From Conus ventricosus (lineage: Eukaryota > Mollusca > Gastropoda > Neogastropoda > Conidae), in the NCBI GenBank assembly GCA_018398815.1, contig CM031595.1, forward strand, positions 42,537,495 to 42,601,494: DNA of 64,000 nt, given 5' to 3'. Positions 38,301 through 51,600 of the stretch are shown one piece after another. Each line of letters starts with the position of its first letter. Within the stretch, counting starts at the first letter, position 1. The notes beneath the pieces were generated by a model that had not been told where the DNA came from, searched no databases, and saw only the letters and a list, made by a program, of their open reading frames with translations. A program made the position numbers and the translations under genes.

Positions 38301-41300
38301 CTTGGTGCTTCAACCACGCAGTATCTCCTCATTCTCCCTCTCAATGCCAATTGGCGAACTACCTAGCTTTTCTTTCATCGGAGAAAAAAACTTTCTGCCT
38401 CCTCTGTTAAGGTTCACAGGGCGGCTATTTCCACCACTATCCGCCAGTTAGGGGGCCCCTCCTTCATGGACGACCCTCTTCTGCGGGATCTGGTCAGAGG
38501 AGCAGCCCTACAGGAGGCCCGATGCCCCCGCCGTACCCGGCGTGGGATCTTTTCTTAGTCCTCTCCTCCCTCAGGCTCCCCTCTTACGAGCCCATCTGGG
38601 AGTGTTCTCTGAAATTCCTTTCCTTCAAAACAGCCTTTCTCGTTTCCCTGGCCTCAGGGAGGCGCTGCAGTGAAGTCCATGCCCTTAGTGGCCTGCCTGG
38701 GGAGTCGCCTCTGAACCGATGGCTCGATTATCTCTTCGCCTCCTCCCAGAATTTTTAGCGAAAAACCAGTTTGCAGGTTCTCCTTCCCCGACTATCTCCA
38801 TTCTTCCTCTCACTTCTATTCTCGCCTCAGACGACGAAGACCGCACTCTCTGTCCGGTGCGCGCTCTGCGGGAGTATAGGAAACGCACGAAATCTTCTCG
38901 CTCCAAGCAGCGCCACCTGTTTCTCTCTTACAATGAAGGTTATAAGGAGACATCAGGCGCTCTATCAATCTCTCGATGGCTGAGAGAAGTCATTAAAGCT
39001 GCGTACGCGAGACCTGAAGGGGATTTGGCTGTTTTCTCACCAAGACCTCATGAGATTAGGGCATGGGCGTCTTTCGCTGGCAGTAGCTCATAATGCCAGC
39101 ATTCAGAGTGTGTTAGATGCCGCATATTGGCGTTCCCTGGCACCTTCATCCAATTCTACCTGCGCGACGTTTCTCGTCTGCACGAATGATGGGTCTAGGG
39201 ATCGCATCAGCTGTGGTGGCTCAACACTCCATCTCTGCCACACGCTCCAGCTCTTCTCGCTCCTCCAGACGGTAACCAGGTGAGCCCTCCTTCCGTAGTG
39301 CGACTCTGCATTAGTGAGCCACGGTATAGTATGTGTAATTAAAAGGAAATTTTTATTCTAAAATTACGTTTTAATCTAACATACTTACCGTGGCTCACGC
39401 AGAGGCCCTCCCTACCTCCCCGCCTTCCTGGTTCCATCAGGAGTTCTCAGTCAGGGTTTGATATACCTCGAAAAGAGGATTGATCTGAGCATGCGCAAGG
39501 CACGAGGCCCTTTCAAGGGTTTTTGTTGTCCGTACGGACTTTATTGTATACGAGGCAGGGATAGCAAATTGCTGCCGCTTATTGCATAGTGAACCACGGT
39601 AAGTATGTTAGATTAAACGTAATTTTAGAATAAAAATTTCCTTATGTGTTTAAAATGCTGATTATTAAACTAGATCAGAAATCTAACACAGAAATGAAAA
39701 AATATAAGTCAGACTGCTAAGCATGTTAGTAAGCAATGGTTGTGGAACCATAAATGTTGCATGTACAACGGGGAAAGACTAGCTCCAGCAGGATATGTAG
39801 GGAAGTAGTTGAGAATGCTTGCTGATGGCATGAGCACATCTTTGCAACAAACATCATACAGAATTGTATAACAAATCATGTAGAATATTTGTTGTGTACC
39901 AGTCCCATGAATGGTGTTTTCAGATACAAGGAAGCATTGACGTCATTGGTGACCAACATTCTGCAGAAAATCATGTTTCGTTTTAACCAGACTCAGCTCG
40001 AGGAGCTCGATGATGACACGCTGGATGATGATGTGAGCCATATTTTCTTATAGTACAGTTGAATCTATACTTATGAAAAACAATGACAACAACAACAAAA
40101 ATAGAAGGCTATATCCATATTTACTTCCATTAGCTCACTACCTACTGGCCAATTTGAAATTCAACATTCCTCTGTATACGAGGGCCACCCCATAAGTTCT
40201 TGGATGGGAAAAGATGGAAGTACACTGGCATTTCTTACCTAGCCCATCTTTTCAAAGTATCCTCCATCAGCGTGTATGCACTTTTCCATCCTTCTAAACC
40301 ACGAATCCATCACCCCAGCCCACTCCGACTTAAGTATACCAGAAATCAAGCCCTTGGCAAACGCTCGGGCATCTTCAGGCCTCTCAAACGGCTTTCCTTT
40401 CAGTTGTTTTTTCAAACGAGGGAAAAAAAGAAGTCACAAGGGGCTAGGTCAGGAGAATACGGAGGATGAGTGACGAGCTGCATGCTGTTCTCTTGCAAGA
40501 AGTCTAAAGTTGCAGCTGCCGTGTGGGCGCTGGCGTTGTTGTGGTGGAGGAGTAGGTGGCGGATACCGGTCCGTGGTCGCCGTGCACTCCAAGCCTCGAA
40601 CACTTTTGGCAGGCAGGTACCATTCAGCGTTCACTGTCTTTCTTTCCAGAAGCGGTACAGTAGTCACATGGCCGGATCTTGCGAAGAAAACTGCAATCAT
40701 TTGCTTTGTGCAGCTTCTTGATCTCTTAAATTTCACAGGTGGGGTTTCCCTGGAAACGGCCAAACTGACGACTGCTGCTTTGTTTCGGGGTCATACTGGT
40801 AAACATAGGTTTCGTCACCTGTGACGATATTGGAGACCCTAACTGATCTTCCTCCGTCAAATTTTTGCAGCATAAACTGGCACCATTCAACCCTAGCCCT
40901 CGTCTGCTCCCCAATCAGCTGGTGGGGCACCCAACGGGCGCAACGCTTCCGTACAGAGAGATTGTGCCGAAGAATGCGGTTTAAGCTTCCTGATGAAAGG
41001 TTTAGAGTATCCTTGAGTTCATCCTCCGTGATTCGAGGATTTTCTGTAATCATGGCCTTCACTGTGCTCACGTTCCCATCGGTAGTAACTGAAACTGGAC
41101 GTCCACAACGGTCACGATCTTCCAACGACATGTACCAAACTGAAATTCTGTGAACCACCTATGGACTGTGATAATGATGGAGCCTTGTCGCCAAAACAGT
41201 TTTGTCAAACTTATAAAACTTTCCTTGAAAGACTTCCTTTGAAGATAGTCATAATAAATCATGGCACGAAAATCTCTCCAAGACAGGCTCTCTGCAACAC

Positions 41301-42444
41301 TTTGAAAACCGTTCCCCTTGTCATCCATTTTGCTGTCTAGAACAAATTTGGCTCTGACGATTTTTATCATTTTTTGTGTCATAGCTATTATGACATCGCT
41401 TGTGATGATGATATAGAAATTGAAATTATGACGTCAGTGGTTTCTGCGCATCCGAGAACTTATGGGGTGGCCCTCGTATGGGCGTTTGTACACATTTTTT
41501 CTAAAAATCATTAAAAAAATTACACTACAACAAAAACACTAGAAATTTGGACTCAGAATTGTTGTGTGATTGAACAGGGTCAGCACAAAGTTTCAAAGCT
41601 GTAGCATATATGAAGCTCTTTTGCACAGTCATATAAGTGAAATTTTCTCTGTTCTTGAAAAAATGCCCATTTTCATCATAAATCACTTTGCGAAACCCAG
41701 TAGAGTGTAAAAAATAGCTACTTGCCAGTTTCTTTACAAAGTTAAAGAACTAAAATCAATGAAATATGACAGAGTACTTTGTAGTTTGTCATTCAGCATT
41801 CTTCACGAGTCTGGATAGTTGTTTTTGTATTGGAAAAAAAAAATCATTAAAAAATAATGGCTTCACTCACTCTCTTCAAATTTTGACACAAAATTTAAGT
41901 GTGTACCTGTACAAACAAAGTACATAATTCAAAGCTCTTGCTTATTTAGTACTCTGTCAGTCACAGGAAGAAGATGGGGTATCTTTCATGATGAGGTTAG
42001 TTGGAAATATGAACAGGTGTGAACCTATGCTTCTCTTGAAAAAAGGGCTTTTTCTATACAGATCTCATTTAGAATGCCGGCAATATGTACACAATGACTA
42101 CTTGAAAGTTTCTAGAGTATCAAAAATGCACAAACATCAATCATACACTGTTGGCCATGAGTGGTCACTGCGGTCCACTCCTGCCATGTTGACTATGTAG
42201 TCCTGGACAGCTTTGGGCTTCATCCTCCTGCCTGTCCTTGTGTTGACCTCCCCCACTTCAGCTGGATCTATTTAGGTGGTGGTCAAGTCAGACAAAAAAA
42301 CAGGATCATAATCTCAGTCTCAATAAACTACAGGGTCATGATCAAAATCTCAACTTTACTCAGTCTTCTTGTCAATAAAATTTTTTTTTGTGGTCAAGTT
42401 CAGCATATTTGTCCATATGTACATGAACAGAGTTGAAAAAGAAA

Positions 42445-42502
<58 letters not shown>

Positions 42503-42586
42503 CACACACACACATTACACTCACACCACACCAACACACACACTCACCACACCACACCACACCACACCACACCACACCACACCACA

Positions 42587-42642
<56 letters not shown>

Positions 42643-45600
42643 AAAGACACAGACTGACAGAGTAAATAATAATGACTAAATACCTAGGTGTAAAGTGTGG
42701 ACCTGATCTGGTCGAAAAAACCTAAGGGGGTGTGGTCAGTCACGCCTTGCAACTTCAGTCCATGTGTTTGCTGGCCTGTGTATGGAGGTATTGATGGAAA
42801 AAAAGAAAAATCTCCATGCCTGTCTCTCGCCATAAACTGGAGAAAATCTTCCCCACTCAGGTCTGTTGGTGGTTCATTGCATATGCATAGCCTCGAGCTA
42901 CGCACCCCCACTATCTGACTCCACCCACTCCTCTCTCTCTGAACGTCACCATGTTCAATTTCCAACCCAGTTTCACTCTCTTCAGACGGGCTAAATTCGC
43001 TGTCACCATCGTGTTTAATATCTTCAAGGTCTTATCCCCTTCAGTTTGAACAAGTTCAACAGCTTCACTAAGCTGTAAACACATGTTCCCTGTCTGTTTT
43101 TCACACCACGTGTTGAAGGCTGAGATGCCATTGTATCTTACGTCAAACACAGGACTGGGCTGGTGTAAAATAGATCAGTGGTCAGCCAACACATCACGGC
43201 GTGGCCTGCGCAGCGTTGAAAGGTTGCTCTATGATAATGAGCCTATCACATGGCACGCTCGGTTACCATAACTGATTGACGTTCACCCAAAAAATATGCT
43301 AATGTGCGATCCGCTATTGCGAATGTCAGAGAGAAAGCATTGTGTGCGAGACATCCGCTATAGCGGACATCAGAGTGGAGTGAGTTAAGAGAATATGATC
43401 TACAGAGGAAAAGCAGCTTTGGAATCTTTCATTAAGCTCCTTTCTGTCAGCAGATTACAATCTCTTGCAGGGGTAAATGTGAATATTGCCCAACAAAAAC
43501 CAAGACACCATTACATTATCAGCCCTTTTCAACATAGTGTATATTTTTTTTTGACAGTTTTTACTTGAAAGTGGCTGTTCTTATTTGAGTGTTATCTGTA
43601 CAGGTTTTTAGTTGATTGGTTGGTTTTTAGTTTGTGGCAGCAACTGTCCCATACTTTACCACCACAATGGTGAAATCTTGACATACTATTCCTTATAGTG
43701 TAATAATTTTTAAAATGTAAACAAATTGCTAAGAAATCCAGTTACATTAGTAATTCAAACTAAGAGAACTTCTTCATTGGATGATTTTGTCTTTACTTTG
43801 ACTTTCAAGTTTTATGAATAGCTACTAATTAAACAAAGTGAAAGCATAAAAACTTACTTAACATTTGTGTTCATTTTATTGTATGCAGAGCGAAACAGAG
43901 TGGCAGCACTTCTTACGACAGTCCCTAGAAGTTGTAGCAAAGTTGCAGAACTGACAACTGCAGAGACATTTCAGCTCATTGTAAGTGCCCTGTGTAAGTG
44001 ATCTTTATGTGAGAGGTACAGATAGAGTTTGTTTTTGTGTGTGGAGTATGTCTGTGTGTAGATCCACAAGCACAGTGCTTTTTAGATGATAATCAATTTG
44101 CTCAGTGTAAAAGCATTGTCAGTTTCAGTAACTGAAAGTATATTTTCACAGCTGGTCAAAATATCTCATTGTCTTGTTTCATGAATGAAATACTGTTGGA
44201 TTACATAACTGTTTCATTATCATTCTTTCATAAAGCTACTGAATTTGGAAAAAAAATAAAGAGAAAATACACTCTATTGTGTGTGTAATATGTCCCTTTC
44301 CAGTCGGTTGAGCTATGTCTTGCAGCATCAGTTGAATTGAATGTTGTTTTGGGTTGTTTTTTTTATGGTAATCCTTGCAAATCTTTATGAAGAAAAAGAA
44401 ACACCCGAAGGTGCTGGGAGGACCCAGAGAAGCACCGTCTTCACCTGCCTTTAGAGCAGTCCTGTACCACCCTTTGAGGTCTGCGCTGTGTTGACGATGG
44501 GTACAGGCACGCGCAGGACACTCCATTAAGATATCAAGGGACATAACTGCTCCTGAACAGAGGTAAATTAGACTACAGGATGCAGCTCATAACAGCCTTA
44601 AAGTAGCATCCCCATGGGTGTACCAGCCCGTATTTCATGAAGTGTAGTCTAATTTACCTCTGTTCAGGAGCAGTTATGTCCCTTGATATCTTAATGGAGT
44701 GTCCTGCGCGTGCCTGTACCCATCGTCAACACAGCGCAGACCTCAAAGGGTGGTACAGGACTGCTTTAAAGGCAGGTGAAGACGGTGCTTCTCTGGGTCC
44801 TCCCAGCACCTTCGGGTGTTTCTTTTTCTTGGATTACATAACTGTTTCATTATCATTCTTTCATAAAGCTGCTGAATTTGGAAAAAAAATAAAGAGAAAA
44901 TACACTCTATTGTGTGTGTAATATGTCCCTTTCCAGTTGGTTGAGCTATGTCTTGCAGCATCAGTTGAATTGCATGTTGTTTTGGGTTGTTTTTTTTATG
45001 GTAATCCTTGCAAATCATTTTTGATTTCTAGATTCTACTCATGGTATCATCATGTGATACCATGTAATAATGCTTGTGATGATAAAAGAAGCAAAACAAC
45101 AAATAATAGTTCAACCAGTCTTGGTTATATGTGCATGTTCTGTCCACAGTGGACACCCTTTCAGGAGCATGTGGAGGCCTACTTTGGGCTGGAGAAGTAT
45201 GTGACTAACGGGGGCACTCAGGGCCGTCGCTTGAACATCTCGCAGAGAATGACTGCCGTCGGCTTCACTGCATGTTGAGAGACCTGTCCTCTCTCCTGCA
45301 GGCACTAGGACGCCTGGCAGACCACTTTATCGGGGAGCACTTTGCTGACAGATATGCCAATGCCAAGCTGCTGATCGAAAGGTACATTTTTGTAGGATTA
45401 TCCTGGCTTTGGTACAGGTACTATTTTATAAATTCATTTGCTGTAGTACCTGATCTTTCACAAATTTGTATATATGAATAGAATGCATCTACTGTCTTTT
45501 CACAGTCTTTTTGTACATTTCTGTTCCTTAGTGAGTTTGTTGTTGTTGTTTGGTATGTTCTGTTCATTTGTCTGGCAGGTATTTATTCTGATTCATAAGT

Positions 45601-48600
45601 AAGTTTTTTCATATGTTCCCATTCATCTAAAAGGGTTTTTTTTCTACATTCCCTGTCATGTGTAGGATTTTCCCCATGTTCATCAATAGGGTTTTCGTAC
45701 TTCCTATTCATCTGTTAACTTCAAGTGTTTCATTCATCAAAAAGGTTTTCATACTATACTATTGAATGCTTGCAGTTTTAGATGTAAATATTGTTTACTT
45801 TTAAAAAAACATGTGTAATGTACATTCATTTCCTTTGTGAGAGAGATTTTTTCATTTGAAACTATTATACCATGAACTAGTGATATAAAAATTTGGATGT
45901 GGTTGTGATTAGTGAATTTTATTTAAATGTGAACTGCTTTTTAAATATGAACCAAACAGTCAACGAGTATCTTTCTTTCTTTTTTTTTTTTTTTTTGTTG
46001 CTGTCCCAACCTCTGCGCCACCTCAGAGGCAATGCACACACGCCGCTCATTCTGATACCTCGTCCACAGCCACAGCCCGGTCAGCCCCGCTGCAGCCCGG
46101 CACCGGCAATCCACAGGGAGCAGTCAATGTCAAGTAGTCAAAAGGCAACCCCCGGGAGGACACACTGCATGCCGCCGAGTCACTTCGGTGGTGTTCAGTG
46201 GCGCCTGTTCTGATCTAACATACACAGGACACCACCTTCTAAGCCCCCTACTGATGACAATAATTGCTTAGTCACGGAGCCGACATGAGTGAGTTCTCCC
46301 TCCGGAGGGCGCCATCATGTCCGTCCATCAACAGTCCCCACGGACTCGTCGAAACTGGTGACCCCGACGGAATCAGACCAAGGCAACAGATGTGGAGGGA
46401 GCTGGTCGGGGCAGGAAAAAATCGCACATGACTGATGGAATCAAACCACAACCTCCAGCCAGGAGTCGTGAATTTAACCACTTCGCCACAGCGGCTGGTT
46501 TCAACAGAACATCTTTTTGCAAATTTGAAATGCTATTGTTCATTATTATTTCTTATTTTTTCTTGATTTGAGTACTTGAATCTGAATACTTTGCATATCT
46601 TGTTTCAGACTGGTTCAAGTAGTTTCCTATGGCAGTAGGGTGAAGCTCTTTGAAGTTTCAACAGAAGCTGAAAATGTTTTGCAGCAGGATTTCATACAAG
46701 TGTAAGTCGTTATTTGATGTGACTGTCTTTTTTCATTTCCTTTTCCCATTCACTTTTGTGGCGGTTACATGAGACAACCAATAAGTGGAGGGTCAGCATC
46801 ATGGTCACAAATGGATTTAAGATTTTCATTAATCAAATAAATGGCCACAGTGGTCAGTCATAACATTTACACACAGTTGATATGCACATCAAACTGCTCA
46901 ACCCAGTGTTGGAATGAAATATTTAAAATTTGGGGGTTTTTGTGTGTGGCAAGGTTGGGGGTGTGGGGTAATGGTTGAATGGGGGATGGGGTTTTTGGCT
47001 TTTGCTTGCAATCATGTTTTCAGTGTTCTTTTTTTTTTGATTTCTTTTGAATGAAATACTGAAGACATCTAGTAGAGAGGTTAAGGCATTTTCCTTTTCA
47101 CAGATATTCACTGTTTTTTTAGATAAGTCTTTAACCCATGATGGTTACTTATGCCACATGTAAAGCATTGTATTAAAAATGTTAGTTACTGAAAGCCTTT
47201 TTCAATTTTCAGTCATGCTCAGGCGATGGCTGCCATCAAGGCTTTTGCTCATTGGCTGCTACAGCTCTATACAGAGTCTGCACGACCAATCAAGAGAAAG
47301 ATCAGTTCTACACAATGATTGTGACTCTGTTGAATCGGTGGCTCCTCTCATCAAAAAACAGGTAAACAAAAAAAGGGACAAAGAATGAATAGTAACATCA
47401 GCTTGACGATTGGTCTTTGTTGATTTGGCATCTTATATTGAAAGGGGGTTTAACTTTGTGTGAGCTTTTATTAGCAAAAAACGTTATGATTTTGTACATG
47501 TTTGATGTGACAGATTAATGAAAGATTTTATACTGAGAGCTGTAGTGACACAAGGGTTTTAGATGATCCTGACGTAACACATGTATGATGATAATTGTTG
47601 ATTTTTTCAGACTTGAGATATATTTTCTTCTAAATTAATTCATACATGCCTCAGGATCCAGCTTGTTTTTCGCAGTGATGAGGTATTAGTCAAAGCTAGA
47701 ATTTTGTCGTTTTCTTCCAAATGATTTAGATAATCATTCATCTGTTGGTTGGGCGGGTTTTTTGAATTAAAATGGCATTTGCTTGCTGGGCTTTCTGTTT
47801 TATTTCTGGTTTTTGTAAATTTAAAAAATTGCTGAAGAGGTGTTGAATCAGGGGGGTTCAATTGCAGCTTAGTAGACATCAGGAGATTCACAGAGGTTGT
47901 AAGGTAATGCCTGTACAGTTGTCTAGATCTGTTTACCATATAATGTTGTGTTTTCTGGTATAAAGCAAAAACTGCTAAACATGGGATGTTAACAAATTTT
48001 TAAAAAGCTGTGAAGCAAGAAAGATGAAATATTCTAGAGTAATGATGACCAAAGTATGGCCACACTGTTGTCTGGAGAAGACCAGTTGACCAGTGAGCGA
48101 TGGTTTCACTAGCTCATGCTCAAAAAAATCTCTCACTCAGTCTGCCACTTTACCAATGTGCTGAAGGACACTAGCAGTGATTGGTCTACAAACCGTGGAA
48201 ATTTTCAGAAAATGATGGGGAGCAGAAATTTTTATTCTAAACATGTCAGTGAGCCAGACATTAATAGTGTTTTTTTTTTTCCCCAGGAAAACAAGGTGCT
48301 GGAGTTTTTCGGGCCAGATCAGTTTACGTTTACATGGCAAATTCAATATTGCCCACATTCAGCTGATGAAGTACTTGTTTTCATGGTTTTTGATTAATTT
48401 CTCAAATTCACATGGCTTTGAGAATGACTTGCCACACATCGTGCATGAACACATCTTTACTCTTACGCATATATGCAGCATGTCGTGATCATGCTTATAA
48501 TTTTAAAAACATGCCGTAAGTTTGTGAAAAGGAGGCATTAGCTCTTTTAAGGCAAACGGGTTTCTGCCTGTCCTGACGGAATTAAGTAAGGTGGTGCGCT

Positions 48601-51600
48601 GAACTCTGGTCAAGATATTTCCTCTTATATACATGTAAACAATGGGATATACAACCAACCTTGAGGAAAGGGGGCCAAAAGGATTGTGAAATCCAAAACC
48701 CCCTGTGATACAATGTCACGGGGGGGCTTTTTTTCCCTTTTCTGCTTTCCATTACACCGAATTGGCAGTCTGATAGCAGCCTTTTCAGATGAAATGAAAA
48801 ACCCAAAGTCATGCATGTACTAAAAAATTTTGTACATGTAAAAGAACCCATGGCAATAAAGGTGTTGTCCCTGTTAAGATTCTGTAGGGAAATCATTTTT
48901 GACCACAGGGAAAAAAGAACAGCAACAAAGGATGGTGCTGTACTATGGAAACGATTCTGTCCCCAGGAAACAGCAGCCTGAATTTCCCACAGAAATTGCT
49001 GTGATAAAGACATCATACAGACCAACTCAAAAACACTGCTTTAAAGAACATGACAGCACAGATATGCCATTCATGTACGTGAAAAATGAATGTGATTGTC
49101 TCCACTTACAGTGAAGTGTTTGTCTCTTTGGAGGTGCCAGAAGGGGGGACCTACTCTGCGGCCCCCCTGCTACTATCTGTCAAAACCACTGTCCGCCCTG
49201 CATTCCTGTTAGCTGTCGGCTGTTCGACCATGTCCCACAGCTGAAATCAGGGTTCCTGTCAGGGGCTCACCATAGAGAAATGTTGGGCTGCCTGTAGATT
49301 ATATATGGTTCACTTGTTAGAGCAGGGTTCGCATGGTCTTAAAGATTTACAACAATCTGGAGAAACTGAGGTACATTTTTATGGCCATAAAAGTCTGCAA
49401 AAAATGATACAGGTTTTTCCCTCCAAAAATTGGGAAAAACAAAAAAGGATTTTGTGGTAGTTGCAAGGTATTCATTTTCTGCATGGATGCAGAGACAAAT
49501 TTAAACTGAAACTTTTTTTAATTTAGGAAAGAAAGAGGGGGATATAGTTTATACCAAGGCCCACAGACAAACAAAGTACGGGACAAAACACAGTGCATTT
49601 CGACCTCTTGGGTCTTCTTCCAGGCAAAAACAGATAACGTTTAGGACAGTGAAAATGAAGAACGAAAAAACCATTGTCTGCTCATATTCGGCCCCAAATC
49701 AATAAGTTTTGGGTTTCAGTTTGGGACCGATGAGATTTTTCCAGCTTTATCACGTTTGAATGTGATCATGGGTTTCGTTTCGAAGGCGCTTGTTAGTTTT
49801 TTTAAAGATATTTTGAAGTTTAGACTCTACCAATAGTAGCATCATGGTGAGTGAATTCTGCTTTTATTGATCAACTTTAGTTAGTCCCCGAGATAAATTA
49901 AATGTAAAATTTTTCACGGGTTTTTAGTGTGACAAAAAACAGTTCTCTTTTTATTTTTGGTTTTGGGAAAATTAAGTTCTGTTTGGTTTCAAAACTTTTG
50001 TAAAAACTGTGTAAATTTTGTGCCCTTTGTGATTTCATACCTTGCAAAGGCATGTTGGGCTCTTTACAGAGGGACAACACAGAGGATGTAGTACTCAACG
50101 ATATGTGGGGGTTACATCAGAGGTATGACGTAGCTTTATAGGGTAGGTGGGGGTCAGCTTTGAAGTATATGAGGCTCTCCAAAGAGTTATATGGGATTCT
50201 TTTGGGCAGGATGATGGGTTTATGTTGGAGGCATTATAGGGGTCGCCTTAGAGATATATGGGGCTGAAGATTCATACATGAGGTAGGAAGGTGAGATGTC
50301 TTTGCTAAATCTATGAGCAACTATGGTTAAGACATGGGGGAGTTCACAGTGGAGCTACATAAACTTCACTATATATCCCTGTGGGGTTTACGTAAAATGT
50401 ATGTGGATTCTTGACTGGAGGTAATGACTGGAGGAAATCTTTTAGGCCTTCCCATATCATAGGGCAGAATTAACAACTCAGACAAGATGGCCACCTACTG
50501 AGCAAAAAAGGGTATATTTTTACTTAGATTTGTTTTAATCCAATAAGTTTGGACTTTATCTGCGGATTGAATAATGGTGATTTCATACACACTACATACA
50601 CACATTCGCACACACACAACACCACACACACACGCGGCCACCACCAAAACACACTCAAACCCCCAACACCCTACACCACCTTAGTTTTTCCCACTCTCTT
50701 CACCCACCCATTTCCTGAAAAAAAAAGGTCACCAAGAACTAATGACTACAGTATGTTTCACGGTTTCAGGTTTCAGTTGCTGGTTTTACCCTTTATTGTC
50801 TCACTACTTGCTCCTTCCCCGGCCCGGCATCTCGGAGAAGGAACAGGATTGGACCAGTCGTGGATCACTCTCAGACCTTCATCGCAGCTGGCCAAAGATT
50901 TTATTGCCTCAATGTAAACCCAAAATTGCTATCAAACAAAGAGCTGCAAGAACAAAGGGGAGGCTGAAATTGTCTGAGTTTTATGATCGTGTATTGGTAT
51001 TTGTTGAAATATGTTTGTGTATATTATAAAACTGAGGAAAATGATCGAATATATGGACAGGGTGTTGGAATACTTTATGATGGCTTTTATTTTTCATGAC
51101 AGTTGCATAAGCTTGAAATTTTAATAGCGTCAGTATGTATGTGGAACCAAATACTTAAAATTTCAGGGTGATTTTGCGCAACATATTTAGAAAGATGACT
51201 GACATAATTTGAATCAGGGTTTTATTATGGTCAGTGTTACACGCTAGACTGCTGACTTCCTCAGTACAAGGTTAATGCAGTAGCTTGAAAAAGTTCGTTG
51301 TAGATCCTGCGTTAGGTGTTCAGCTTGCAGACGAAAATAACCAGGCAGTATTAAAACGAAGAGGCCTTTTTTTTACAAACGTTGAAGAATATAGGAACAA
51401 ACAACAGCCTTCAACTGCTTTAGGTTCAATAAGTGGCACAGGATCTCAATCAACTTGCAGCAGCCAGTGTTTGCTAATGGCAGCTTTTCATCGCTAGACT
51501 CAAACTCAGTGAAGACTCGAACACTTCTGTGTTCAACAAAGACTAGAAGTTTTTCAACAAAGTTCATTCCTCTCTCCCTCCAAGTCGCACAGCTTCATCC

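Larger units (their letters stand above)
34029..39650 (+). mobile_element. DIRS-type tyrosine-recombinase retrotransposon, plus strand
   Basis: Near-identical inverted repeats of about 95 bp pair 34031-34126 with about 39473-39568 (CTATCCCTGCCTCGTATACA against its complement). An internal complementary region at 39351-39408 complements the right outer end (39588-39648), as in DIRS elements. Coding order is gag (34.6-36.3 kb), reverse transcriptase (36.4-37.4 kb), RNase H (37.4-37.8 kb), and linker plus tyrosine recombinase (37.85-39.3 kb). DIRS elements integrate by recombinase and leave no target duplication. The left outer end matching the other half of the internal region is missing, so the 5' tip seems lost. 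Several frameshifts disable it. It lies in the XPO6 intron between 31589 and 39924. Confidence 0.92.

Noticed and set aside
42445..42645. Regular CCACA units, considered as CRISPR or telomere-like array
   Set aside because: No spacers, and it is embedded in CA repeats; an ordinary compound microsatellite.
48116..48397. 93-residue frame in an XPO6 intron
   Set aside because: No similarity to exportin-6 and no splice sites; does not fit between neighbouring exons.
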